From: a virus
Length of the DNA: 23,780 nt
Direction: 5' to 3' (one strand)
Virus record (IMG/VR): IMGVR_UViG_3300042868_012367
Span: 1 to 23,780 of that record
The position numbers and the translations under genes are program-made. Positions 14,084 through 20,521 of the stretch are shown here, piece after piece. The stretch's first letter is position 1; each line of letters begins with the position of its first letter. The notes beneath the pieces were generated by a model that worked only from the letters and a program-made list of their open reading frames with translations, was not told where the DNA came from and made no database searches.

Positions 14084-15733
14084 ATGACTGAAAAATACTA
14101 TTGGTTGAACAAGGACTCTAGAAAGTTCTTAGAGCGCGGCTACCTTCTAGAAGGCGAAACAGCAGAGCATAGAATCCGAGATATTGCTGATTCCGCAGAG
14201 CGGCTGCTAGGTATAACTGGCTTTGCTGATAAGTTTGAAGATTATATGAGTCGCGGGTTCTATTCTTTAAGTTCTCCAGTATGGAGCAACTTTGGAAGAA
14301 AGCGCGGATTACCTATCAGCTGCTTTGGAAGCTATGTACCTGATACTATGGAAGGCATCATGACCAAGGCCAGCGAAGTAGCCATTATGACCAAACACGG
14401 GGGAGGCACGAGCGCATATTTTGGAGACGTAAGAGGCAGAGGCTCAAGTATCAGTACAGGAGGAGAAAGTACAGGTGCAGTACATTTCATGGAATTGTTC
14501 GATAAACTGATGAGTGTGGTAAGCCAGGGGAATGTACGTAGAGGAAGCTTTGCGGCATATCTCCCCATAGAGCATCCTGATATAGAAGAGTTTTTAAAAC
14601 TTAAGTCTGAAGGTAACAGCATACAAGATCTTAGCTTTGGAATTACCGTTACAGACGCTTGGCTTAAAGCTATGCGTGACGGCGATAAAGATAAGCGCAA
14701 AATATGGAGCCTTGCAATCAAGAAAAAGTTTGAGACAGGCTATCCGTATATTGTGTTTATCGACACTATGAACGCGCAGGCTCCTCAGGTGTACAAGGAT
14801 AGAAATCTTAAAATTAAAAATAGCAATCTTTGCAGCGAGATAGCTTTATCGAATAGCGAAGATGAGTCTTTCGTATGCAACCTATCTTCTTTAAATCTTG
14901 AAAATTATGACAATTGGAAAGATACAGATGCGGTAGAAACAATGGTCTATTTCCTGGACGCTGTAATGACTGAGTTTATAGATAAAACAAAAGGCATGCA
15001 GTATATGGAGGCTCCCAGAAGATTTGCTATAAACCAGCGTGCGCTTGGTGTTGGAGTACTAGGATGGCACTCTTTACTCCAAAGTAAAATGATTGCGTGG
15101 GAGTCTATGGAGGCTAAGTTTTTAAACGTAGAGATATGGAAGCTTATCAGAGATAGGGCAGACAAAGCTACCATGAGCCTCGCAGACAAATATGGCGAAG
15201 CACCTATACTGAAAGGGTATGGTAGAAGAAACGTCACTACCCTTGCAGTCGCCCCTACAACCAGCAGCTCGTTTATTCTTGGTCAGGTTTCTCCGAGTAT
15301 TGAACCTTTGAACAGTAACTATTTTGTCAAAGATCTAGCCAAAGGAAAATTTACATACAAGAATAACCACTTGCAGGCCTTGCTGAAAACCAAAGATAAA
15401 GATAATCAGGAGACATGGAAGAGTATCCTTGTAAAAGGGGGAAGTGTGCAGCATCTAGATTTCTTGTCTCAAGAAGAAAAAGATGTGTTTAAGACTTTTG
15501 GAGAAATTAGTCAAAAAGAGATTGTCATCCAGGCAGGACAACGTCAAAAGTATATTGATCAAGCCCAGAGTTTAAACCTAATGATCCCTCCAGACACTAA
15601 ACCTAAAGATGTTAATGAACTAATTCTGTTTGCCTGGGAGATGGGTGTAAAAAGCTTGTATTACCAGCGCAGCGCTAATCCGGCCCAAGAATTAGCCAGG
15701 AATATAATGAGTTGCCAAAATTGTCAGTCGTAG
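14084..15733 (+). CDS. nrdA: Class I ribonucleotide reductase, large (alpha) subunit, compact form
   Basis: A 549-residue alpha subunit that reduces NDPs to dNDPs together with NrdB. Visible active-site elements are C80 in LPISCFGS and C265 in SFVCNLSSLNL (the redox pair), N248-C250-E252 in NLCSE (thiyl Cys and its partners), the substrate-loop motif VAPTTSSSFILGQVSPSIEP, Y526-Y527 for radical transfer, and a C-terminal CxxC (C544, C547) for re-reduction by thioredoxin or glutaredoxin. E. coli NrdA has about 760 residues. Here the N-terminal ATP-cone activity domain is missing, so the dATP off-switch is probably absent. It follows nrdB by 3 nt and ends before a hairpin terminator. Confidence 0.92.
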   Translation: MTEKYYWLNKDSRKFLERGYLLEGETAEHRIRDIADSAERLLGITGFADKFEDYMSRGFYSLSSPVWSNFGRKRGLPISCFGSYVPDTMEGIMTKASEVAIMTKHGGGTSAYFGDVRGRGSSISTGGESTGAVHFMELFDKLMSVVSQGNVRRGSFAAYLPIEHPDIEEFLKLKSEGNSIQDLSFGITVTDAWLKAMRDGDKDKRKIWSLAIKKKFETGYPYIVFIDTMNAQAPQVYKDRNLKIKNSNLCSEIALSNSEDESFVCNLSSLNLENYDNWKDTDAVETMVYFLDAVMTEFIDKTKGMQYMEAPRRFAINQRALGVGVLGWHSLLQSKMIAWESMEAKFLNVEIWKLIRDRADKATMSLADKYGEAPILKGYGRRNVTTLAVAPTTSSSFILGQVSPSIEPLNSNYFVKDLAKGKFTYKNNHLQALLKTKDKDNQETWKSILVKGGSVQHLDFLSQEEKDVFKTFGEISQKEIVIQAGQRQKYIDQAQSLNLMIPPDTKPKDVNELILFAWEMGVKSLYYQRSANPAQELARNIMSCQNCQS

Positions 15734-15748
15734 CGTTAGCTAATAGCT

Positions 15749-15784
15749 AAAAAAAGAAATTCCCGGCCCCTTGTAGGGGCCGGG
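15749..15784. terminator. Bidirectional terminator between nrdA and the 58-aa gene
   Basis: A perfect 10-bp GC-rich stem, CCCGGCCCCT / AGGGGCCGGG with a 3-nt loop (15762-15784), lies between convergent genes. On the minus strand it is followed shortly by seven Ts and AGCTATTA, a tail shared with other minus-strand terminators in this window. On the plus strand the tail is ATATTTTATTT. Confidence 0.85.
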
Positions 15785-15789
15785 ATATT

Positions 15790-15966
15790 TTATTTAGACT
15801 TACTGATCCTTGCAGGTTTAAGCGGACCTCTTATATCTATATTTCTATAGCTTTTCTCTATATCAGGAGCAGAGGTCATTATCTTCACTGCAGTCATTCT
15901 GCTGGCACCTGGCGGAGTTGGCGCCAAGAGCGGTTCTGGCTTTGGTTTATACCAATGAGGTTTCAT
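15790..15966 (-). CDS. Hypothetical small basic proline-rich protein
   Basis: A 58-residue protein. It is Pro- and Lys-rich (start MKPHWYKPKPEPLLAPTPPG) with a basic C-terminus ending KSK, and is probably unstructured or nucleic-acid binding. It has a clear extended -10 promoter 38 nt upstream, identical over 22 bp to the promoter of the 112-residue gene at 17997-18335, and a strong terminator right after the stop. The complete expression unit supports it as a real, separately transcribed gene. The family is not recognised. Confidence 0.65.
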   Translation of the reverse strand: MKPHWYKPKPEPLLAPTPPGASRMTAVKIMTSAPDIEKSYRNIDIRGPLKPARISKSK

Positions 15967-16004
15967 TTTGTGGGTTTATTTAAAAGCTATTTAGCCTTCA
16001 TAAT

Positions 16005-16013
16005 ATTATACCA
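16005..16013 (-). promoter_or_regulatory. Extended -10 promoter for the 58-aa gene
   Basis: Minus-strand TGGTATAAT, a TGn extended -10 box, followed by ATTATGAAGG. The 22-bp block 15992-16013 is repeated exactly at 18357-18378 before another minus-strand gene. No clear -35 box is seen, as expected for extended -10 promoters. Confidence 0.7.
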
Positions 16014-16078
16014 AAATTAATGCAATTTGCATAAAACGCAATAATTATATTCTTTTTTACCTGGAGAGGATATTGGTG

Positions 16079-16084
16079 TATAGT
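16079..16084 (+). promoter_or_regulatory. -10 box TATAGT, 5 nt before ATG
   Basis: TATAGT ends 5 nt before the ATG of the amidotransferase-like gene. Transcription would start at or just inside the start codon, giving a leaderless mRNA. An alternative upstream element, TTGCAT with an AT-rich -10 (about 16026-16050), cannot be excluded. Confidence 0.4.
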
Positions 16085-16089
16085 AAGGT

Positions 16090-16788
16090 ATGTCCAAAAA
16101 GAAAAGCATACTTATATATGTTGAAAACCCTATGTGCAGTATTGACTGCGCAGACGGTTTAAGGGATGTATTGGACAAATCAGGAGAATATACTACCACG
16201 CTTGTAGGCCCTAGCAGTTTACCTAAAAAAGAACTTACAGCTGAATTGTTATATTCTGCAGACTGTTTGGTTATTCCAGGAGGAACAGGTGACGCATCTA
16301 AGTTTAAAAAATCTAATTTAAAAAGCATCAAGAAAGACCTGCAGGAATATATCCACGAAGGCGGCAATTATCTCGGCATATGTATGGGTGCTTATTTTGC
16401 AGACAGAAACTACTTTAATTTACTTTCAAAAAACACAAGAGCAGTGCAATACGTAAAAAGAAAAGACTCTACTATTAAGCATGAAAAAAGGGCGATTGTA
16501 ACAGTCAGCTGGTATGATGAAGAAAAAAGTATGTACTTCCACGACGGCACAGCATTTGTTCCATCTTTATTTAGCCGAAAAATATCAGGAGACATTATAG
16601 CTACATATCAAAACGGTGACGCCGCCGCATTGATACAGAAAAACGGACTAGGAAATGTAGGCATTATAGGTCCTCACCCAGAAGCGCAAAAGTGGTGGTT
16701 CTATGTGCAACCAAAAATCAAAAACAGATGGCTGGATTGCATACAGCATCAATTGGTTTTAGATTTTTTAAAAAAGTTGTTGCACTAG
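16090..16788 (+). CDS. Glutamine amidotransferase-like protein, BPL_N-type
   Basis: A 232-residue protein with a class I glutamine-amidotransferase-like fold, most like the N-terminal domain found on some biotin-protein ligases (BPL_N). Motifs are an N-terminal beta strand and Cys-containing loop (ILIYVENPMCSIDCADGL), the VIPGGTGD turn (61-68), the nucleophile elbow YLGICMGAYF with C98, and a His-x-Glu pair in GPHPEAQKWW (H196, E198). Together these could form a Cys-His-Glu triad. No ligase or synthetase domain is attached. Whether it releases ammonia from glutamine, acts as a peptidase-like enzyme or only binds a ligand cannot be told. It is divergent from the 58-aa gene. Confidence 0.75.
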   Translation: MSKKKSILIYVENPMCSIDCADGLRDVLDKSGEYTTTLVGPSSLPKKELTAELLYSADCLVIPGGTGDASKFKKSNLKSIKKDLQEYIHEGGNYLGICMGAYFADRNYFNLLSKNTRAVQYVKRKDSTIKHEKRAIVTVSWYDEEKSMYFHDGTAFVPSLFSRKISGDIIATYQNGDAAALIQKNGLGNVGIIGPHPEAQKWWFYVQPKIKNRWLDCIQHQLVLDFLKKLLH

Positions 16789-16805
16789 GAGGTCTACCGT
16801 CTATA

Positions 16806-16849
16806 TTTAAATCTAATGAGGCTGAGCTAAGTTAGCTCTCAGATTTAAA
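16806..16849 (+). promoter_or_regulatory. Nested inverted repeat between genes
   Basis: Outer arms TTTAAATCT / AGATTTAAA (9 bp) enclose inner arms GAGCTAA / TTAGCTC. It lies 18 nt after the amidotransferase-like gene and 27 nt before the next start, without a T-run. It is more like a leader structure or processing site than a terminator. Confidence 0.5.
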
Positions 16850-16876
16850 GCAAACAAAATCAAATAGATATTAATT

Positions 16877-17290
16877 ATGAGTGACGCTGCAGATTTAAAA
16901 AACATACTTAAATTGTTAGACGTGCAAAAGATACAAAAAAATGTAGAAGGTGTACAGTCAGAGATTATGAGTAAATTCAATGATGTAGCTAAAATTGTTG
17001 AGGCTATTAAGAATATCCCTTTGCCGACAAACACGCAGTGTGCAAGTCAAAAACAAATCGACAACTCCGTACAGGCTACGCATCCTTTAATGTACAACGA
17101 CTTACCAGAAACGGACAAAAGCAACATAGTGTTCATGCCTGCGCAAAGAGCTGAAGACACAAAGGTTTTTGTTGGAGATATCGAATTAACTTGCGTAGTC
17201 AGAGCAAAAATAGACTATAATCCAGATTTAGGTTTTCCTGTATTGCATCTTGAGATTGTGAACCCTACAATTCTTCATGATTGTATATAG
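16877..17290 (+). CDS. Hypothetical protein, helical N-terminus and beta C-terminus
   Basis: A 137-residue protein starting in the GATATTAATTATG context. Residues about 5-50 form an amphipathic helix with coiled-coil spacing (LKNILKLLDVQKIQK onward). A Pro/Asn linker follows, then a C-terminal half of alternating hydrophobics (VFVGDIELTCVVRAKIDY) that looks beta-rich. No family is recognised. It is preceded by a nested hairpin and followed by a strong terminator, so it may be its own transcription unit. Confidence 0.7.
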   Translation: MSDAADLKNILKLLDVQKIQKNVEGVQSEIMSKFNDVAKIVEAIKNIPLPTNTQCASQKQIDNSVQATHPLMYNDLPETDKSNIVFMPAQRAEDTKVFVGDIELTCVVRAKIDYNPDLGFPVLHLEIVNPTILHDCI

Positions 17291-17331
17291 TTCTTTTTAG
17301 TAGAGTCGTGTTGTGTTGTTGCGAACGAGAC

Positions 17332-17368
17332 AGCTGGTCTGGAGAAATCCAGGCCAGCTTTCCTTTTT
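17332..17368 (+). terminator. Plus-strand terminator
   Basis: AGCTGGTCTGG pairs with CCAGGCCAGCT (one G-T wobble) around a 6-nt loop, followed by TTCCTTTTT. It lies 41 nt after the stop of the 137-residue gene. Confidence 0.85.
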
Positions 17369-17378
17369 GTCTGATAGC

Positions 17379-17422
17379 TAAAAAAATGCGCACACCAAGA
17401 AATAGAACCCTGATGTGCGCAT
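17379..17422 (-). terminator. Minus-strand terminator with AGCTATCAG tail
   Basis: A 9-bp stem (minus strand ATGCGCACA / TGTGCGCAT) is followed by a run of seven Ts (one shared with the stem base) and then AGCTATCAG. It lies downstream of the minus-strand 67-residue gene. The 16-nt tail is identical to that at 21430-21445. Confidence 0.8.
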
Positions 17423-17468
17423 GAACTACCAACTCCAGTAGATTTTGGCGCCACGATTGGCGCATCCT

Positions 17469-17672
17469 CTACCAAGCTCCAATAACTTGACCGACCGCAT
17501 TTCTCCGAATGCTGGACTCATCTGAGTCGACTAAGACACTGTAAGGCATTATTGCGCCCTCAAAGCTCCAGTGGCTGTTCTGGGCTGCAAGAGCATCTGT
17601 GGGAGACTTGAAGTAACCCTTCGTCTCACCATCTTCGCCAACTATTTTGGTACCAAAGAATATTTTATCCAT
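17469..17672 (-). CDS. Hypothetical small protein with a structured leader
   Basis: A 67-residue protein of mixed composition (MDKIFFGTKIVGEDGETKGY onward) with no recognised family. It is one of the few genes here with an SD-like AGGAG, though 12 nt before the ATG, a little far. A minus-strand promoter at 17853-17858 gives it a leader of about 174 nt packed with hairpins, and a terminator follows its stop. The long structured leader is unusual in this compact genome. The gene may be regulated through it, or may be secondary to the RNA itself. Confidence 0.6.
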   Translation of the reverse strand: MDKIFFGTKIVGEDGETKGYFKSPTDALAAQNSHWSFEGAIMPYSVLVDSDESSIRRNAVGQVIGAW

Positions 17673-17846
17673 AACTGAACTGTTCTCCTAGAGGTCCTAA
17701 TAACACTGTATCTTATATAGAAGATAGGGGAGCAGATGCTTCGAATCACCTACTCCCCTACGACAAACCAATCGGTTGTGTCTTCAGTGCCTTTCGGCAC
17801 ATTGCGACGAGTTAACAGCCTCGCAGTCAGCCGGAGTCAGCCCTGC
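17673..17846 (-). ncRNA. Structured leader or small RNA with several hairpins
   Basis: This gene-free stretch, read on the minus strand, forms a row of stems: TGCGA / TCGCA; GTGCC-GAAA-GGCAC with a GNRA tetraloop; GACACAACC / GGTTTGTC with one bulge; a 13-bp stem AGGGGAGTAGGTG / CATCTGCTCCCCT with an 8-nt loop; and TATCTT / AAGATA. The 13-bp stem pairs fully only on the minus strand, where two positions become G-U; on the plus strand they are C-A mismatches. This supports minus-strand transcription. It begins 7 nt after a TATAAT and ends at the 67-residue gene. I do not recognise a known riboswitch or ribozyme class; hammerhead CUGAUGA is absent. Confidence 0.6.
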
Positions 17847-17852
17847 AGCTAT

Positions 17853-17858
17853 ATTATA
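17853..17858 (-). promoter_or_regulatory. -10 box for the structured leader
   Basis: Minus-strand TATAAT within a palindrome, AGCTATA-A-TATAGCT (17848-17862). The predicted start is near 17846. No clear -35 box is seen. The palindrome could also be an operator. Confidence 0.5.
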
Positions 17859-17910
17859 GCTACAAACTCTGATTCATATTAATATACCACAAGAGTAGCT
17901 AGTTATATGC

Positions 17911-17929
17911 GGGGGGGGGTAGGGAGGGG
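17911..17929 (+). other. G-rich tract, possible G-quadruplex
   Basis: Nine Gs, TA, three Gs, A and four Gs on the plus strand, followed by TATAGA. The G9 run can supply two G-triplets, so four triplets with short loops are available. It lies in the gap between two minus-strand transcription units. Confidence 0.5.
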
Positions 17930-17949
17930 TATAGAAAGTAACTAACAGC

Positions 17950-17992
17950 TAAAAAAGAGCGACAGTAATAGGTACTGCCCGGTGCGCTCTTT
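17950..17992 (-). terminator. Minus-strand terminator of the 112-aa gene
   Basis: AAAGAGCG / CGCTCTTT outer stem with an inner CAGTA / TACTG stem, followed on the minus strand by six Ts and AGCTGTTAG. It starts 4 nt after the stop codon. Confidence 0.8.
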
Positions 17993-17996
17993 AGTG

Positions 17997-18335
17997 TTAC
18001 GCTAGGTATCCTGTTTTTACAAACTTCCGCTTTTTACTATTCCAGCGACCAAATGCCACCGGCCCCATTTCTGGCGTGAGCTTCATCATCGGCGACATTT
18101 TGGGATAATAGTAATCATCCAATATCACAACCAACTGATCAAACTCCGCGCCCTGTGCGGCGATTCTAGGGTTTTTCTTTAAGTGATTTAGCATGTTCAT
18201 CACCTCTTCAATGGGTATATCCAAATCACCATGGTATGATACAACGTCTTCATACTCTCCCGTATCAAAGACGTTATCAAACGTACTTTTTTGCTTACAT
18301 ACGACCACCGCAATCTTTTTTTCTGATATTTTCAT
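17997..18335 (-). CDS. Hypothetical protein
   Basis: A 112-residue soluble protein (start MKISEKKIAVVVCKQKSTFD). It has an alpha/beta look with an Asp/Tyr-rich strand (VVILDDYYYP) and a basic C-terminus. No family is recognised. It has its own extended -10 promoter, a 34-nt leader and a strong terminator, so it is a single-gene unit. The promoter shares a 22-bp block with that of the 58-residue gene at 15790-15966, suggesting both are expressed at the same stage. Confidence 0.75.
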   Translation of the reverse strand: MKISEKKIAVVVCKQKSTFDNVFDTGEYEDVVSYHGDLDIPIEEVMNMLNHLKKNPRIAAQGAEFDQLVVILDDYYYPKMSPMMKLTPEMGPVAFGRWNSKKRKFVKTGYLA

Positions 18336-18369
18336 TTGGTTAATTGAAAGGCCAACTAGCCTTCATAAT

Positions 18370-18378
18370 ATTATACCA
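18370..18378 (-). promoter_or_regulatory. Extended -10 promoter of the 112-aa gene
   Basis: Minus-strand TGGTATAAT followed by ATTATGAAGG. It is part of the exact 22-bp repeat 18357-18378, the second copy of which is 15992-16013. Confidence 0.7.
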
Positions 18379-18427
18379 TAAAACCTATTAATTATGCTGT
18401 GGTGAGAGCCAAGCTTCAGGGAGGGGG

Positions 18428-18467
18428 TATAATTAGTGTATACACTAAAAAATAATAGTATTATAAT
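18428..18467 (+). promoter_or_regulatory. Two -10 boxes flanking a 16-bp perfect palindrome
   Basis: TATAAT at 18428-18433 and TATAAT at 18462-18467 flank the palindrome TTAGTGTATACACTAA (18433-18448). The downstream box ends 6 nt before the ATG of the membrane protein. The palindrome overlaps the -35 position of the second promoter and the start region of the first, which is a typical operator position. GGGAGGGGG lies just upstream. Confidence 0.6.
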
Positions 18468-18473
18468 AGTAGT

Positions 18474-19349
18474 ATGCTATTCATTATACTTGTCGCTTTT
18501 AGTGCTTTGTTTGTGGCTGGGTGCGCAGCCTTCTTCAGCATCAAGGGGCTTATTGTTCTGTTCTCTGGAAGCAGTCTGGCAATCGGGATTATGGCCAGCA
18601 GCCTTGAGATAGGTAAGCTGGTCGCAGCCAGTTTCCTGCATACCTATTGGAAGCATATCAGCTTCCTGCTGAAGACATATCTTTGTGTTGCTGTACTCAC
18701 TCTTATGGGAGTTACTAGCCTAGGTATCTTCGGCTTCCTCACAGGAGCCTACCAGGTGCACTCTGCGACTGTAGGTACTTTTGAAAGTAAGATTGAAGCT
18801 TTAACTACAGAAAAGACAGCTATTGAAACTGGCGTAGCTGAATATAGCGAACGAATCAAAAGTCTCACCACGCTGAGACAAGATCAGGAGCAGCGAGTTA
18901 AAGATGCTGGAAACTATAAGGCTCCTAGAGAGCAGGCATACAAGGCTATCGAAGAAGCCAACCTTGAAATTAAACAGAAAGAAGAATCACTGGCTAAAGA
19001 CAGAGAAAGAATCATTGAAATTGAGAAGGATATATCTGAATTAAAGATAGGTATGAATACTACTACAGATGTGGGCTCGTTTAAGTTTATCGCTGCGGCT
19101 ACAGGATCTACTGTAGACGAGGCAGTGAGGTATTTTATATTTGCGCTAATCTTTGTATTCGATCCTCTCGCAGTAACTCTTGTATTAGCTTGGAATAAGC
19201 TATTGGAAGCTAGAAGAGAAAAGAAAGAACAGGAAGAAGCAGCCTATATTGCTAGTCTTAAACCCGTCGAATTCGAAGGGGTTAATACGCCGCAAGCAGC
19301 GCAGCAAATAATCCCGCATGAGGATGAGGTTAGCTTAAAAAAAAAGTAA
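18474..19349 (+). CDS. Membrane protein with central coiled coil
   Basis: A 291-residue protein in the zero frame. Hydrophobic helices lie at about 1-22, 26-52 and 66-95, then a long charged coiled coil at about 100-200 (many Glu, Lys, Gln; EKTAIETGVAEYSERIKSL), then a fourth membrane helix at about 220-245 and a basic/acidic tail. Similar four-helix proteins with a coiled-coil loop occur, as far as I recall, in marine T4-like phages, with unknown function. The frame ends LKKK-stop within an A9 run, and the -1 frame then continues for 96 codons. Expression is probably controlled by the palindrome and -10 boxes just upstream. Confidence 0.85.
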   Translation: MLFIILVAFSALFVAGCAAFFSIKGLIVLFSGSSLAIGIMASSLEIGKLVAASFLHTYWKHISFLLKTYLCVAVLTLMGVTSLGIFGFLTGAYQVHSATVGTFESKIEALTTEKTAIETGVAEYSERIKSLTTLRQDQEQRVKDAGNYKAPREQAYKAIEEANLEIKQKEESLAKDRERIIEIEKDISELKIGMNTTTDVGSFKFIAAATGSTVDEAVRYFIFALIFVFDPLAVTLVLAWNKLLEARREKKEQEEAAYIASLKPVEFEGVNTPQAAQQIIPHEDEVSLKKK

Positions 19350-19636
19350 CTAGCGATTCTGGGTTAACTATCTCTGTAGTTCCTGACCCTATTGAAATAC
19401 TAGAACAGCGTATAATCCCTGACGGCGAGAATGAGCGAGTACAATTATATCAGGCTGACCCTGTAAGCGGTGCCCCTGTGAGTGAAATCAAAGAGTTGTC
19501 AGTAGATCTGGACAGCCCCATAGTAGACTCTTCTTTAGAGCGGGTATTAACCCCAGTTGAATTAGATAAAGTAAAAGAAGAGCAAAAGAGAAGAGGAAAG
19601 ATGAGTGGCCCTAACAATTCTGTAATGAACACTTGA
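19334..19636 (+). CDS. -1 frame extension of the membrane protein (probable frameshift)
   Basis: After the A9 run (19337-19345) the -1 frame is open for 96 codons to TGA at 19634-19636. The same frame has a stop (TAG, 19331-19333) just before the run, and its only ATGs are near the end, so it has no start of its own. The product (VTSDSGLTISVVPDPIEILE onward) is acidic with a basic end and reads like coding sequence. Slippage on TTAAAAAAAAAG would give a protein of about 387 residues. A one-base homopolymer error in the assembly would look the same. Confidence 0.6.
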   Translation, partial: LKKKVTSDSGLTISVVPDPIEILEQRIIPDGENERVQLYQADPVSGAPVSEIKELSVDLDSPIVDSSLERVLTPVELDKVKEEQKRRGKMSGPNNSVMNT

Positions 19637-19641
19637 GGTTG

Positions 19642-19669
19642 TTGACGCTATTAATATATTTGATAATAT
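19642..19669 (+). promoter_or_regulatory. Promoter for the 77-aa gene
   Basis: TTGACG (-35, 19642-19647), 16 nt, TAATAT (-10, 19664-19669), then 6 nt to the ATG. An overlapping GATAAT is an alternative -10. The spacing to the ATG suggests a leaderless transcript. Confidence 0.5.
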
Positions 19670-19675
19670 ATCTAG

Positions 19676-19909
19676 ATGTCTATTCCACCTATTTCTGTAA
19701 CCTCCCCGCAAGTAAGCAATTATATGGGCGTGCAGCCTTTAATTGCGGCAGTTGTAAATATATCTGATTCTCTGCCAAAGACTTCTTTACCTACAGAAAT
19801 CCCAGGATCCGTGCAGTCTAAAACACACAACATCAAACCAGTAGTGCTATATAATGCTCACGGTATTCTAGATATGAAAAATCCGAACACACTTTTAGCT
19901 TACGCTTAA
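19676..19909 (+). CDS. Hypothetical small protein
   Basis: A 77-residue protein rich in Pro, Ser, Val and Asn with no charged clusters, likely extended or partly disordered. It has a promoter of its own (19642-19669). It ends directly against the stop of the minus-strand gene at 19910 with no terminator between the two, so convergent transcripts must overlap. The family is not recognised. Confidence 0.65.
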   Translation: MSIPPISVTSPQVSNYMGVQPLIAAVVNISDSLPKTSLPTEIPGSVQSKTHNIKPVVLYNAHGILDMKNPNTLLAYA

Positions 19910-20521
19910 CTATCTATTTCTAACATCCTCAAACCCTAACAACTCGTCTAGGATACACTCCCAGGCGAGTTGTTCTGTTTTAAGCGAAAGCTTATAATCT
20001 TTTAGCTTACCTTTAAGATAATTAGCTTCACTCATGTTGGTCACTCTACTCATCAACTGATAGGCAAGATGATCTATTGCGTCTACATCGCTATCTGTAG
20101 CCTCTAGCGCATATTTGATTAGCTTGCTTCTAGCTTTTACGACGACTGCATAGTCTCCGGTGTACTCTTCTCCTGCTATATAGCACAGCTGCCTGTTCAA
20201 CTGCTCTCTGCTTAGCGGCATTTTTTTAAAGTGCTTATAATTATGAGACATCAAAGTTTTTTTAATATCTTCTGCGCTCATATGTTCCCAGCCCTGAGTC
20301 CACTTATCTCTAGGTCTGGCCAACACCCATTCTACAGCCATATTGTAGCCGTTGTCGTTATATACACAATACCAGTCTATCTCATGAGGTAGAGGCACAA
20401 CACCCAGCACATCCAAATATATTCTGCGTATAATGTACGAATCATCTTCATGCTGCCCTGGGAATATATCACTCAGACAAATGAAGGCAAATATCGCAAA
20501 TATGCACAGATCTCTCTTCAT
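19910..20521 (-). CDS. Probable exported protein with DUF1549-like motif
   Basis: A 203-residue protein. The N-terminus (MKRDLCIFAIFAFICLSDIF) looks like a signal peptide or a single membrane anchor. Residues about 30-45, IIRRIYLDVLGVVPLPHEID, match the IRRxYLDLxGxPPTPEE pattern seen in planctomycete DUF1549-type proteins and in DUF4214-like repeats. The rest is helical. The match is short, so homology is tentative. Its start overlaps the stop of the 33-residue gene (TAATG), and it belongs to the PhoH operon. Function unknown. Confidence 0.7.
   Translation of the reverse strand: MKRDLCIFAIFAFICLSDIFPGQHEDDSYIIRRIYLDVLGVVPLPHEIDWYCVYNDNGYNMAVEWVLARPRDKWTQGWEHMSAEDIKKTLMSHNYKHFKKMPLSREQLNRQLCYIAGEEYTGDYAVVVKARSKLIKYALEATDSDVDAIDHLAYQLMSRVTNMSEANYLKGKLKDYKLSLKTEQLAWECILDELLGFEDVRNR

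Noticed and set aside
17727-17759. tRNA-like T-arm (TTCGAATC) between complementary arms
   Set aside because: The T-stem does not pair in tRNA register and only about 20 nt separate the arms; it is a simple 13-bp hairpin of the leader RNA.
18393-18404. Very short ATG-Leu-Trp-stop frame in TTAATTATG context
   Set aside because: Only three codons; upstream of the promoter elements, and no evidence that it is transcribed.
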